The notes beneath the pieces were generated by a model. It saw only the letters and a list, made by a program, of their open reading frames with translations, did not search any database and had not been told where the DNA came from. The translations under genes were made by a program, and so were the position numbers. This document shows positions 9,768 to 21,679 of a DNA stretch of 64,000 bases, one piece after another (the stretch's first letter is position 1; every line of letters begins with the position of its first letter). This DNA is from Ooceraea biroi (taxonomy: Eukaryota > Arthropoda > Insecta > Hymenoptera > Formicidae): positions 11,532,001-11,596,000 of the forward strand of contig NC_039510.1 in assembly GCF_003672135.1 (NCBI RefSeq), given 5' to 3'.

Positions 9768-9967
9768 ATAAGATAAAACGTTGTTTGCAAATAGATGTAT
9801 CAAATATATAAATACATTAGGGAAGCATGGTGAATCCAGGTTTTCTCAAAAACAATCATGAGAAACAGTTACCTTTCACTTTATAAACTAAGTTTGACAT
9901 TTATCAGTGTTATTGGAATATTTTGATAATGCATTTGCGTTAAAACTTTTTAGATAAATACAGCAAT

Positions 9968-12900
9968 ATGGCAGAACAACAACAAACACCACCTGGCTTC
10001 AAGCATATGTCTCTGGATAAGATCATTGAGGCTATGACTGCGGATTTGGAAGGTTCGAGCGGTCACTATGTCCAATTCGGTGTCACTCCGCAACAAGCGA
10101 CCTCTCATAATTGGGGAGATTATACATCCGGACAAGCTAGACATCATATTACTAGTCAGCCAACTCATTCGAATCCTGGAATGCAACCCATGACACCGAT
10201 GACCACTTCCTTATACATGCAAGACATGCCAGGTTACGATGCTACGACCACTGACTCAATATACTTTCCACCACAGACAGTAAATCACTTAGGCATTAAT
10301 GAGAACAATGATTTGATCGGTACCATTGATGTCGGAGGTGGTAACTACATCAACGTCATTTACGGAAACGCCTCTCAGATTATGGCTGAGCAATGTCAGC
10401 TTCCGAATATGACACCGTACGCTAATCAGAGCATGGTTGATCAGGAATACGGCCTTTTTAACGATCAACATATGACTGTACCATCCGAATTGCCAAGTCA
10501 GAATTTCAATGGGAAACAATTAATCGACAATTTGGTCGGTAACTGGGTGCCGAATCAATCCGGAACGTACAGCCCATTTGGCGGGTCACCCAATATCACA
10601 CCTGTACCGCAAACGGTGCCGGACATAAGAGAGACCGAGGAGTTACCTAGAAACACGTCGGAATCTCAATATAAGAAGCCAAGGATGGTGGCAGAGGTAA
10701 AGCCTATGCGACCCTCCTACTCCGATGTCTTGACCAAGTCTGCGCCAACTCCGCCGTCTCCATTAACGATTCAACCCACGAAGCCGAAAGTTGAAATAAC
10801 AGGTAAGAAAATCTCCAATAAGAGCACCAAAAGTAAGAACAAACCTGCACTGCTGAAGAGACAGAACTCGTCTGGTAGCGACGATCACAACTCTCCGAAG
10901 ATGCAAATTCCCAGAAAAGTTTTAGAGAAAAATTCTTCCAATCTTCCACGACGTTGGGTATCATTGGATAACCTTGGCTCGCAGTCTGATTCTCATCAGA
11001 TAAATGCGTTTGAGAGGTCAGATCAGTTCTCTTCGGAGAAGAAGAGATCTGTGAAACTACCTAAGAAAGCAGAAAAGAACGAGACGCTGAACAACACTAA
11101 GATACAGAATAATAATCCGAAAACAGCTGGAAATATTCCAAAACGTCCGATACAGATAAATAACAACCTGAGTACGATTAACACGTCGAGCCAGACAGTC
11201 TCTCCTGAGAAGATCGAAAAGAATCAACAGATCATTAATAAAATCAGTAAAGAGGAGAAGAAGGTGGTGAAGGAAAAGAATCCTAAGCGTTTTCAAGCTG
11301 AGAAGGCTCAGCAGATTAAGAAAGGACAGAGGAACAGAAGAAGAGAGAACAGAGAATCTCCGGTTAAGGATTTATGTAAGAACTTAAATAAATATGCGGC
11401 CCGTTGGAGTAAAGTCGTCTTGAAAGTCTTTTATTGGCTTTTGCATCTCATTTCTGATGTAGTTAGCATGAGCGCTAACTTAGTTATTCAACTGTGAGTA
11501 TGAGCATCCATTAATTTATCAATTCATCACTTCATGTACGCAATGTATTTCATCTCGCAATTGTCTGTCCGAGTATCATGCATATTTCGATCAAGTTTTA
11601 ATTCACGTTTTTCAGTGGCAAGTGCGCTTGGTATCACACTATACTTTATTTAAAATGCTGGTGGGTGTATATGGCTGTGACATTCTCTAAAATCCGCATT
11701 TTAAATGCGATCGGTAAGCAATTAGATAATTGGCTTGGTAGTAGTAAGTTTGCATTTTGGCGGAAAATAAACACCAAGAAGAACGAGGAGAAGGAGGATA
11801 ACGGCAATTGGATTCATGGCGGGCTGGAGAGCAACATTGCACTACCCAGCACCGGTGAAGAAGCCATGAAGAGATTATTGGCGTGCAAGGGAAAGGATCC
11901 TTACAGCATACTCGGCGTCACGCCAACCTGTTCGGACGACGATATTAAAAAATATTACAAACGACAGGCCTTTTTAGTTCATCCTGATAAAAATAATCAG
12001 CCTGGAGCTGAGGAAGCATTCAAAATTCTGGTACACGCTTTCGATATCATCGGGGAGCCGGTAATAAAACATTTATTCTACTTTTAATTTCGTTATACTA
12101 AAATTAAGCATAGCCGAGGATCGATAATGACACGTGTGATGTGATTTCTTCAGTTAAAAATTAGAAAATAATTTTCAGGTTTACACATTTGTTTGTAACG
12201 TGTGCTGTTCTTTTAGGAACGGAGACAGGCATTTGATCAGACTAGGCAAGTTGAAGCGGCTTGGGGTGAATTAAGCGACTTGCTGTCTCAACTTCATCGG
12301 AAAATGGAGCAGGCGGCAAATACAATAAGGTGTACAAATTGTGGCTTGAGGCATAAACGAGTCCCGACACAACGGCCGTGTTACGCCGCACGGTTTTGCG
12401 CTCAGTGCAAGATACGTCACAGTGCGAAAGAAGTGAATATTGAGCTTATTTCTGTATACTTGTATAGAGAGCCGTCTGCTCTCAAACCAATCATTCGAAC
12501 GATATGTATAGGGTGATATCTGGGCGGAGTCTCGGTTAATGGGTTTTCTATGGCACTATTACGCGTGCATGGAGGGGGCAGTGTACGATGTGACCGATTG
12601 GGCCGCCTGCCAAGCTGGAAATCTCAAGCATCTTAGAGCGAACACGCATAGTGTCCAGTACAGGATTGTTTTAGGGCAAAGACTACCATCACAAACGTCC
12701 AGTAGCGGTAAAAAACGACAACAAATAGACCCGAACACAAGGTATGCCTCTTTACGTTGCTAAAATATGCCATCTTATTCGATAAGAGTAAGCTTACTCT
12801 TCGATATTTCGCGTATCCAGAATAAAAGCAATTATTTGTTTTGTTTGAAACAGTGAAGCGGATTTCGAGGACTTTTTAAATAATCTCTACAATCATAGTA

Positions 12901-12983
12901 AATCTGGCAACGCCAATACATCGGGGGATCAAAATTCATTTAGAGGGGATTGCAGACGACGTAAAACTAAACGTAAGAAGTAG
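9968..12983 (+). CDS. DNAJC14: DnaJ homolog subfamily C member 14-like (J domain plus Jiv90)
   Basis: The family is a membrane-anchored Hsp40 co-chaperone of the endoplasmic reticulum that stimulates Hsc70. Exons are 9968-11493, 11616-12060, 12217-12432, 12512-12741 and 12854-12983. All are GT-AG and in phase, totalling 848 residues. Residues 1 to about 470 are polar and Q/N/S/K-rich, probably disordered. A hydrophobic stretch at about 485-540 (KVFYWLLHLISDVVSM, then YHTILYLKCWWVYMAVTF) suggests membrane insertion. The J domain at about 600-655 (DPYSILGV, HPD at 631-633) precedes a Jiv90 domain from about 694 with paired cysteines (CTNCG and CAQC), RHSAKEGDIWAES and LWHYYACMEG. The C-terminus is basic (RRRKTKRKK). 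The start ATG is the first in the frame and follows a possible 5' UTR acceptor. Confidence 0.92.
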
Positions 12984-14669
12984 ATAAGCACTAGTAATGG
13001 TAACTAATCTTTGAGCGTTTGGTATCAACAATGTATAATTATGAGAAGCGCATTATGAATGTATACTATACACTATTTCAGAATTACATCTTTAAACAAT
13101 TAACTCTAACATGTAGCTATTATATACAAATATTCATGAAAACACTAATATTTAACTGATACATGATATGAGATTAATGAAAAGCTGTGTTCATGACTCG
13201 AATGTGCGCATAGTAAAACATCATCGCATAGCGTAAAATAATGACTCGTACACTAAGAAACTCGAGAATGATAAAATTATCACACAACAACATGCAATAA
13301 TAAATATTCAATGAACGTATTCAGTAATATGATTCAATAATACGAAGTCGGTATTTTGCCACTTGAAAATGATGAAAATGTTGACTTATCAGGCTATAAG
13401 ATAAAACACATAGAGATGCCAAATAATGATTTTAGGAACAAATCTGTACTATATATTACAAAGTTATATTTGAACATTGAACTTCTAACATATTTTGATC
13501 AGTTTATACGTGTAGTTTCATATAACTTTCAATTCTTCCAAAATCCAAAAGAAGCTGCTAGTGTCATGCTTACATTATCAAATATATACATATAAACATT
13601 TTCCTTCAGTTCCCTTCCTTTCTACCTAGCATGCATGTCGAAATATACATTTGACACAAGTCGTGATTTCTCGAAATCATAATTTCCAGTTTAAATCCAA
13701 AAGAATTGGCAGGTATGGAAGAAGACTGATTTTCTCTCTGATTTTGTTACTTATTAAGTTATACATATTCTATACATTAGATAGAAACATTTCTCTAATG
13801 ATACATACTCCACTATACATAAAAGTCGTCTGCTTCCTGCGACAGGCGAAAACCAACGTTCGAGAAAACAAACATCCTACTCTCTTAATGTATTTAAATA
13901 TGTATATGCTTCAAATATATACGACATAAAACTCTAAAGTAAAAGGATATTACCTATGTACATGTATGCGATGTTACAGAATGCAGAAGCTGCACTGTCA
14001 GTTATAGTGCATAGAAAAATATAGATATCCTCATTATTAGGAACAATACACAAATGACAAAAACCTTGTTCTGGCAAATGCTTCGTAAATAGTGCAGCAA
14101 GAATAGGAAGAATAAAAGTTACGAATATTGTCCATTAATCAACATTGTGTATGTGTACACATTGATATAGAAATACTTTTTATAAGTTTTAACATTTAAT
14201 AAGTAACTTATATACTACAGTAATCTTTCTTTCGCGAAATAATGTCAACACTACACATGTGAATCAATTTACTGTGTACGGATGAAAAATGTAATAAATG
14301 GATTTAATGCGAATGTATGATTACATGTATGTGTATCTATCTATCTAGTTATACATTTTTGAAATATGTATTTTTTTCGTATTTATATAACAGTTAAATT
14401 TGATTTGTCATAAGAAAGAAGATCTGTTGTTTGATGGGAGAAATATATTTATTTAGTTGCTATTATATTTAACTATTACTTCAATTACAAAAACAATATT
14501 TTCTATTATCAACTGCCATACATTAGTAGTAGTTAAAAAAGTTTACTTTTCATGAACACAAAACGTTGATTATCACCTACTTTGTCGACACAATAGAAAA
14601 AATATATTTTATAATACAATTTACAGGCCTGATGAATCAGATTGGAGAAATATAGTAGACGATACATAA
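12984..14669. other. Convergent 3' interval between DNAJC14 and POLE4
   Basis: 1.7 kb of strongly AT-rich DNA, presumably the 3' UTRs of the two convergent genes. Small ORFs at 13356-13595 and 13651-13929 are low-complexity and lack any family feature. I see no RNA gene or repeat. Confidence 0.5.
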
Positions 14670-15111
14670 TTAGTCCAGCGTACCTTCTAAAAATACAAGT
14701 GCGTCAACATTGTCAATCGCACTTTCCACATCACGTTTTTGAACCATTTTCTTCTTCGCTTGTGCAGTGTATTTGTAAGCTTCCTTTGCGAGCGAATCGA
14801 TGAAGAATTCCTGTCAAATGATCAAACACTGTAATATACCGGGACCGGGTTGAATAACTATTCTATATACTACTATTCACCGCCGATTTTGTTATCAGGA
14901 ACACAGCCTCTTGAGTAATCATAGTAACTTCAGGATCCATTTTGATAAGTGCCTTTATCCTTGCCACGGGTAGTCGCACCAGCTTTTCTCGTTGCTCCTC
15001 ATCACCCTGTGCGGCATTGTCGGTTTCCTCTTGTGGATCTTGCGGAGTTTCCTCAGCATAATTCTCATTCAATTCGCTTGTGATGAAATCGTCGGTTTCC
15101 GAATCGTTCAT
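14670..15111 (-). CDS. POLE4: DNA polymerase epsilon subunit 4 (histone-fold subunit)
   Basis: POLE4 is a small H2A/NF-YC-like histone-fold subunit of the replicative polymerase epsilon and pairs with POLE3. Exons are 14881-15111 and 14670-14810, GT-AG with a phase-0 junction, giving 123 residues. Residues 1-45 are acidic and disordered. The histone fold starts at LVRLPVARIKALIKMDPEV and continues with ITQEAVFLITKSA, EFFIDSLAKEAYKYTAQAKK and RDVESAIDNVDALVFLEGTL, a characteristic ending for the family. It lies head to head with mRpL20, 398 bases apart, so a shared promoter is likely. Confidence 0.9.
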
Positions 15112-15509
15112 GTTGGCATACTATGTTACAGCTTCTTCAATATGAGTAAATTCCACGCTCGTTTCTTACACGAAGCGATGGGAGTCATCTAAATGTAATT
15201 TCGTAGTAATTATGTATGATCTGACAAAGATTGAAGTAATTGAAACGTCGCAACGACATACATCACGACATACACGTGGGGTCGCAGCAAATGATTCTGG
15301 CGGCAAAACCCCTTTTTTAGATGCAATTCTCATATCACGGCCGATCCAAGCAACTGCCATCTTTATGCCGTTCAGTTAACTAGAGTGGCTCTCCTTATCG
15401 AAGTATAACCTTCACGATTGGTTTCACAGTTAGGCTATATATTTTTATAACGCGACACAGCGAATATTGAAAATTAATATTTGATCGATCAAATAAACTA
15501 AAATCCAGT
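15112..15509. promoter_or_regulatory. Divergent promoter interval POLE4/mRpL20
   Basis: The two translation starts are 398 bases apart on opposite strands, so both promoters must lie here or overlap. A 64-codon minus-strand ORF at 15166-15360 sits upstream of POLE4 and could be an upstream ORF in its leader. It has no family match that I recognise. Confidence 0.5.
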
Positions 15510-16166
15510 ATGGTTTTTCTATCGCCAAGTTTGTTAATAAGATCACGCGGACCCGATGAATTCTGGCGCAAACGAAAAATCTTCAAGTTAGCCGCGGTAT
15601 GATACATATATTATTTCTACCTGGAATTGCAATGTTTTTAAATATTTCTCCAGTGTTAATAGTTGATAAGACGAAGTAAACCGGACGCTTTCAATATATT
15701 TTTCATATAATTTCTATTGACAGCATTTCATTGGTAGAAGCAGAAATTGTTACAGTATAACTATCAGAAACGTACATAGAGCTCTAACATACAGCACAAT
15801 AGGCAGGAAAATGAAAATACAGGATATGAAAGAGGTATGAGATAAAGTATATTCAGATTAACGACTGTGCAACGGTGTTTCTTTAAAGGAGCTAATTAAT
15901 TGTTTTCCTATTTTTAGTTATGGGAGCAACGGCTAGAAGCTGCCACAAGTCAACACGGCATGAAATTTCTGACGTTCAAAGAAGCGTTAATTAGATGCAA
16001 CATTTTCTTAAATCGAAAGACGCTGACTGATCTAGCAATTTGGGAACCTCGATCTTTCAAATCTATCACGGACATCGCCTGTGCGAGAGCAAAGCAGGAC
16101 CATTTGAAGGGCGTTGCACGTGGGGAAGTACCAAAGGGTGTCATCGTAAGGGGAATGATTAAATGA
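15510..16166 (+). CDS. mRpL20: Mitochondrial ribosomal protein L20 (bL20m)
   Basis: This is a structural protein of the large mitochondrial ribosomal subunit. Exons are 15510-15596, 15724-15834 and 15918-16166, GT-AG and in phase, coding 148 residues, close to the usual 145-150. Family features are SRGPDEFWRKRKIFKLAA at the N-terminus, RNCYSITIRNVHRAL in exon 2, and LWEQRLEAATSQHGM, LNRKTLTDLAIWEPRSFKS and TDIACARAK in exon 3. The canonical HFRGR appears here as HFIGR. It runs convergent with Tpi downstream. Confidence 0.93.
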
Positions 16167-16618
16167 ATTCTTGTAGAAACCGTGTGTAAAATAACAGACT
16201 CTTCCTGACATTTATTATTCTTTCATAATTCTAAATTTTCTTCGTTTCCATCAATTAGCTTGATAAATATTACAGATAGAGATTGGTAGATATGTTACGT
16301 TAATTCTCAATTTTTTAAAATATTCATTCTGCAACACTGTAGATATACTAAAGAGTCATGTATACATTTTGCGTAATAACAATGTAACATGTATATATAT
16401 AGTATTAAGCAGCTACATCTCAAGCACTTTAAAACTTGATGAAAAATATATGAAAAAACTGACTATAACTCTCCTTTACAGCATTCGATTTGTCAGAACT
16501 AGCTTTATACATTTGAACAGAACGCTCAACAATAAGACTTCTAATAGGAATAAACCTTTCTTACAATTCATCCAATATAGCTTTGTCAAGGCGATATCTT
16601 GTCTGCCTTGCTGACTCT
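16167..16618. other. Convergent 3' interval mRpL20/Tpi
   Basis: 450 bases of AT-rich sequence between two stop codons facing each other. They are presumably shared 3' UTR sequence. The ORF at 16369-16614 is not supported. Confidence 0.5.
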
Positions 16619-18057
16619 TTAACAACGAGCGTTAACAATCTGCACAAAATCGGGCTTTAACGACGCACCGCCGACTAAGAATCCGTCGATATCCTTTTCC
16701 TTTGCCAAGTCTTTGGCGTTCGCCGCCGTTACAGAACCGCCATAAATAATCCGCAAGGTTTGCGAGACGGTGGCGTTGACATTCTTGGCCAACCACTCTC
16801 GTAATTTCTCGTGAACCTCCTGTGCCTGTTGCGGCGTCGCGGTTTTACCCGTACCGATCGCCCACACCGGTTCGTAAGCCAACACTACGTTGTCCCAGGA
16901 TTTAATTTTGTCCGCTATTGCTTTGGTTTGCCTGTAGACTACTTCCTCGGTCTTTCCTGCTTCACGCTCCTCCAATTTCTCGCCTATACACGCGATCACC
17001 TGAAACATGCAAACATTAAATTTTTTTAACCAAGTGATTATTGCATTATGATACTCTTCGTATAAATAATAATAGAAGTCTCTTTATGCACTCAATGTGA
17101 CTGAACTTTTCGTCGCAAAATATCAAGAAGAAAAGTCTACTGGCTCAAGATCCAAAGTATAGATTTTACCAATTGCAAGTCTGTCTAATAAGAGCGCGGT
17201 CGGCATAAATAATAGAATTTTACAAAAAATCTATTAGTAATTATTACTCACTTTTAGTCCTGCTTCTAGAGCATGTGCAACTTTTTCTGCAATTAATTCA
17301 TCCGTCTCGCCAAATACGTTCCTGCGCTCTGAGTGACCAAGAATCACCCAAGGAATACCATTATCCGCAAGCATAGCTGGACTAATTTCACCAGTAAATG
17401 CTCCTTTAGGGACTTTGTACGTGTTTTGTGCGCTAACACCGACATTGCTGGGAACGATGGAAGTCACGTATGTGAGATATATCGAAGGGACTCCAACCAC
17501 AACCTCTATAAAATCATAAAAATTTCGTTTTTTAAGTTACAAAAAATTCAAGTAGATTCAAGAAGACATCAAAGAGGAGAATGTTATATAAGTATCTGTG
17601 CATCTCACAATGTCATTATTAAATTCTGACAAATCCAGAGACTTGCTCTTGAGAATTAAATTAAATCCGCACATTAGAAATTTCTATATTAAATTTCGCA
17701 ATTAAAGAAAGTTTGATTACGAAATATGCATGACACACAAGTTCTTTCATCATTTAAATATTAGACTTTGTTATCTGTTTTTACCGTCAAAGTTCAATCG
17801 GAGTCTCAAAACTTTTTATATCGAGCAATTACAATTATTCGAGTTCAAATTTTAGCGAAAAACGAATCGAATTCGTTAAAGATTACAAAACGTCTGTTGC
17901 AAAAATATTTTACGAAATAAAGCACATAAAATATGGTATCTCACGTACCGACATTCGGATCGAGCGGACCGGTCTTCAGGAACGCGACAATGTCATTGAT
18001 CTCGCTCTTCGTGCCGTTCATCTTCCAGTTACCACCAACAAAAAATTTGCGAGCCAT
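16619..18057 (-). CDS. Tpi: Triosephosphate isomerase
   Basis: The enzyme interconverts dihydroxyacetone phosphate and glyceraldehyde 3-phosphate in cytosolic glycolysis. Exons on the minus strand are 17949-18057, 17252-17505 and 16619-16999, GT-AG and in phase. They give 247 residues, the normal length. Catalytic elements are all present: the lysine in GGNWKMNG, the histidine in VILGHSERR and the glutamate with the mobile loop in YEPVWAIGTGK. Phosphate-binding motifs IIYGGSV and FLVGGASL are intact. Nothing suggests loss of function. It is transcribed away from the unrecognised gene at 18792. Confidence 0.97.
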
Positions 18058-18791
18058 TTTTCTCCTTTGTAGATCCGATGACAGCCGACTCCTGGACGAC
18101 GTATAACCTGCAACAGCAAACTAGCCCTTCTGACCTTCACTCACGCCCCAAGGTGAATGAATATCTCGTTCCTCTCGTCCCGGTTCTTTTCTCTCCTCCC
18201 CACCTTCGTACAATCTCCCACTATCATTGCATCATTGCATATATTTGCGTTCCAGCTGCACTTGTTACACTTAGCTTCTTCATTCCGATGCAAGAGGTGT
18301 AGGAAGTGCAGTTAAAACCAGATTTCGCATCCGACTTTATTGGTTCAAATATGTGAGATGTGGGATATGCGATAGTTGATTAAATTCTACGAAAAATATC
18401 GATACTTCGAACTCGATACGATTTCGAAAATAATTTCGCATTGTTCATCGATTTAAATCAAAATATAATGAGAGGTTAGATATCTAACCTTGATATTTAA
18501 AATCTTATGTTTGCGAATTAGAACTAATCCTTTCAGCCGGCTAAAGTAAGTATACGTACTTACATTTGACGTTAATAGAATGTCGAAGTAACGGATTGTT
18601 ACGAAGTGCGTGTATGCTTATGATATTTGTTAACATTGCCTTTATCAGTAACATCGTGAAGTTTATGCAATTTTTGCAAACAGTTGCTAAAGAGTATTAA
18701 CCTCTTGTCTCATTTAGGATAAAGTTTTGTGAGATTGGTGTGATTTTTTAAGAATTGAATTTGCCAATAAATTAAATTATTGGTATAAAAT
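18058..18791. promoter_or_regulatory. Divergent interval between Tpi and the 18792 gene
   Basis: 734 bases lie between two divergent starts. The Tpi-proximal part is pyrimidine-rich (CTCGTCCC, TTCTCTCCTCCCC), and the distal part is AT-rich. No coding ORF is supported. I infer that both promoters lie here. Confidence 0.45.
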
Positions 18792-20078
18792 ATGGTAGAA
18801 TTATCCGTACTTAATCTGGAAAAATGGGTCCATTCGTTTGTTCAAAATTTATCCTTTCACGTCTCACCGATTTGTAATAAAAAGATGGATAAGATAAATT
18901 TTACATGCTACGTAGATGCTGATTATCATATGAATTTCGAGTTAATTGCCGAAAGATATTACAAACTATTGAAAGATATTGCGAAGAAAAATGCTTTGGA
19001 TGTCACTGATACACAAAGTGTATGTTGTTTTATTGAGAAACAAACAATGTTTCTCGACAAGTATGTTTATTCGGAAAATACCCTCCTGTTAATGTATCAT
19101 CATAATCACATTAATAAAAAGATAGTGCAAAGTATTAGAGAGATAAAGATAAATAAAAATGCAAGAGAACGTAAAGCTATAGTTTTCAAAATCGAATCTT
19201 CCAAGTTGAAACGAGAAACTGTTGATGATTATAGTCACATGTGTAACACAAAATCTACAAGGACAGTGATATCAGATCAGAAATCTGAAGATCCACTATT
19301 GACAAAATCAAGAAATATTTGTTCGAAAAAGCTTGACGTAGCAAAGAGTATTACTGCGTATATAAGGCAAAAGACAGTAGTGAATGAAAGATATTTACAA
19401 TTGTACATTAATGATGTAGAATTCATGAAAAATGTGCATATCACATTATATATAGCTAGCAAGGTGATAAAAACTGTAATTAATAATATATGGTTATTGT
19501 AGGATATACTGATTGCAATATTTACTTGGAGGCTTTTCCCTCATCCTAAAACAGCATTTTCTTTACTATCAAACATAAATTATAATGTATATTATTATAA
19601 ATGTATATTTTTATGTTCATATTTATTATATAGACATTAGATGAAGTACAATATCATTCAAATATTCCTCATTTTAAGCGAAATAAGAAAAGATTAGACT
19701 ATCAACATACGTTAATGCTGTGCGAACATGCTATTTTGTGTTTGATTGAACCAAGTGAAAAGGCTTCTGTATATATAGAAAATAATCTATCAGGTGTTAT
19801 ACAAAATTATTTGTTGCAAGAATACGTATATCATTTTGATGTCACAAGGTATTTTTGCAAAGTATAAAAATGTAGATAATGTATATTCTTATTAAGTTCT
19901 CTTGTTATTTTATAGCAATACCAAAAATTATTCTGCTCTATTGATTCTAAGTGAATGGGCCAAGTCGCTTGTTAAGCATCCAAATACAATAATGTTGCGC
20001 ACCATTTCTGCTATATTAAGATGCAATATACGTGATATCTTAGTACTGTCCCATTGTTCAAATGACAGTTGCATATAA
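18792..20078 (+). CDS. Unrecognised protein, 349 residues
   Basis: I do not recognise this gene. Exons 18792-19463, 19634-19848 and 19916-20078 join with GT-AG sites and matching phases (0, then 2), ending at TAA. The total is an exact 350 codons, which supports a real gene. The protein is basic and lysine/isoleucine-rich. It has a central charged stretch (INKNARERKAIVFKIESSKL) and a helical-looking C-terminal third (LMLCEHAILCLIEPSEKASV, then LLILSEWAKSLVKHPNTIML and ISAILRCNIRDILV). No signal peptide or transmembrane segment is clear. An AATAAA lies at 20199-20204, 121 bases after the stop. It shares an upstream interval with Tpi. Confidence 0.7.
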
Positions 20079-20198
20079 AAATATATATTATGAATATATT
20101 TAATTATATTGTAATTTATATCTAATTTTATCTTTGTTTATAATAATTAGATTTACAATTATATCTTTTGTATCCTCTTTGTAAACACCGCATATACA

Positions 20199-20204
20199 AA
20201 TAAA
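20199..20204 (+). terminator. AATAAA polyadenylation signal of the 349-aa gene
   Basis: A canonical hexamer lies 121 bases after the TAA and 109 bases before the INO80C start on the same strand. It is the best candidate for separating the two transcripts. Confidence 0.5.
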
Positions 20205-20312
20205 TTTTTCTGTTACTAATCAGCTTCGTCTCGCTGTGATAACTTAAATTTTTGTCTTCGTTACATGTTGCATTACTATTTATTACCTGCTTATTTTAGA
20301 CAACATTAAAAT

Positions 20313-21015
20313 ATGGCGAGTGAGGAAGTAATCGAGGCTAATAAGAAGCCGCAGCCCATATTCAAGAACCGCTCGTTTCAACAGAAATTTCGACCAACCA
20401 GTACTACTGGCAAGAAACGTACTTGGCGTTCGTTGAAGCAAGTGTTGGCTCAGGAGCGTTCGTTACCATGGCCAGCAACAGTAAAACACTGTATGTGTGA
20501 CAAAAATTTATTTTTCTTGCTATTGTATTCATACATTAGTTAAAAATTTATTAAAATTGTAACAAATATTTAAATAGTTCGCACATGATTAAAAGTAAAG
20601 TACGAAAACGTACCGATACACGAATTTTTAGAGAAAAAGAGAGAGATATATGTATATATTGTATATGTTCTATTCTTGTAGCATATTTTATGAAATTTCA
20701 GACAGTTCCATTAATGCACCGCCGAGCTTCAAACCTGCGAAAAAGTATTCCGATATATCCGGATTACCGGTGAGTACAGAAACATTTTTACAGCGTTCAC
20801 TAACTAGCCTACCCTTCTTTTACACCTTAAAAGTACTGTGAATTTATATACGCTATAAATTGTAAGTTACATGTATTCGATAGGCACGATACACGGATCC
20901 ACAGACCAAGTTATACTACGCAGCCGCCGAAGAATTCGCGACGGTTCGGAGCTTGCCGATGGACATAACTGCTGGATACCTCGCTCTACGCGGAGCGTCC
21001 AGCATTGTCGGCTAA
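20313..21015 (+). CDS. INO80C: INO80 complex subunit C (IES6-like, YL1 C-terminal domain)
   Basis: This is a small subunit of the INO80 chromatin-remodelling complex in the nucleus. Exons 20313-20490, 20702-20769 and 20884-21015 are GT-AG and in phase, giving 125 residues. Signatures are FKNRSFQQKF, GKKRTWRSLKQVLAQERSLP and INAPPSFKPAKKYSDISGLP. The YL1-C motif RYTDPQTKLYYAAAEEFATV and the ending GYLALRGASSIVG follow. The human protein is longer only at its N-terminus. An AATAAA lies at 21124-21129. Confidence 0.93.
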
Positions 21016-21679
21016 TAAATAATCGAATGCGTTATGTAAGATGGTGGTCACGTGCATTTGCAGTCTGCAGTGTCGACACCCAAGAGCTTCCGGTACTTGG
21101 AGCACACTGAAGTCTGATGTACGAATAAAGGGACGATTCAACGAGACAGGGACAGAGAATAAGGCGGAACAACTCAATGAAGAGACAGAGTAAATAAAGT
21201 ATCGATATTTTTTTTATCTCACAGACAACATTTATAACATTTTGTTACGTCCGCCAATAGTCAATAGTGCTTTGCAGGATTTTTCAGAATAGATGACTTC
21301 ATTATTACTCCAGTGTCCTTTTATCTCTTTAGTACTTTACACAATACATTATTAAAAAAGCTTGTTCGTATTATAACTTAGTATATGATCTACAGGCTAT
21401 AATAAAGAGATGGGGAAAGTGTGGAGGACCCTCCATTACCATGTGGAGACCTGTATTACTGTCCATAGACTGTTACCGCACTGGTATCCGTCCAGTTTGC
21501 CTTTTTTTTATTTCACTTTACGCGATCAGTTTGCTACTTGCATGACACGGCCATTTTAGCGAATTTGCAATTGAAGATACAAACAGCAAGGCCTACTGAA
21601 ATATTGCCCGATCGTGCACTATCCTTAGGTTGCCATTTGTTTTTAATTAATTAATTAGTCAATGCAGTTATTTATTGTT
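21016..21679. other. Convergent 3' interval INO80C/p23
   Basis: 660 bases between two facing stop codons. An AATAAA at 21124-21129 and a second at 21193-21198 suit INO80C. I see nothing else coding or repetitive. Confidence 0.5.
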
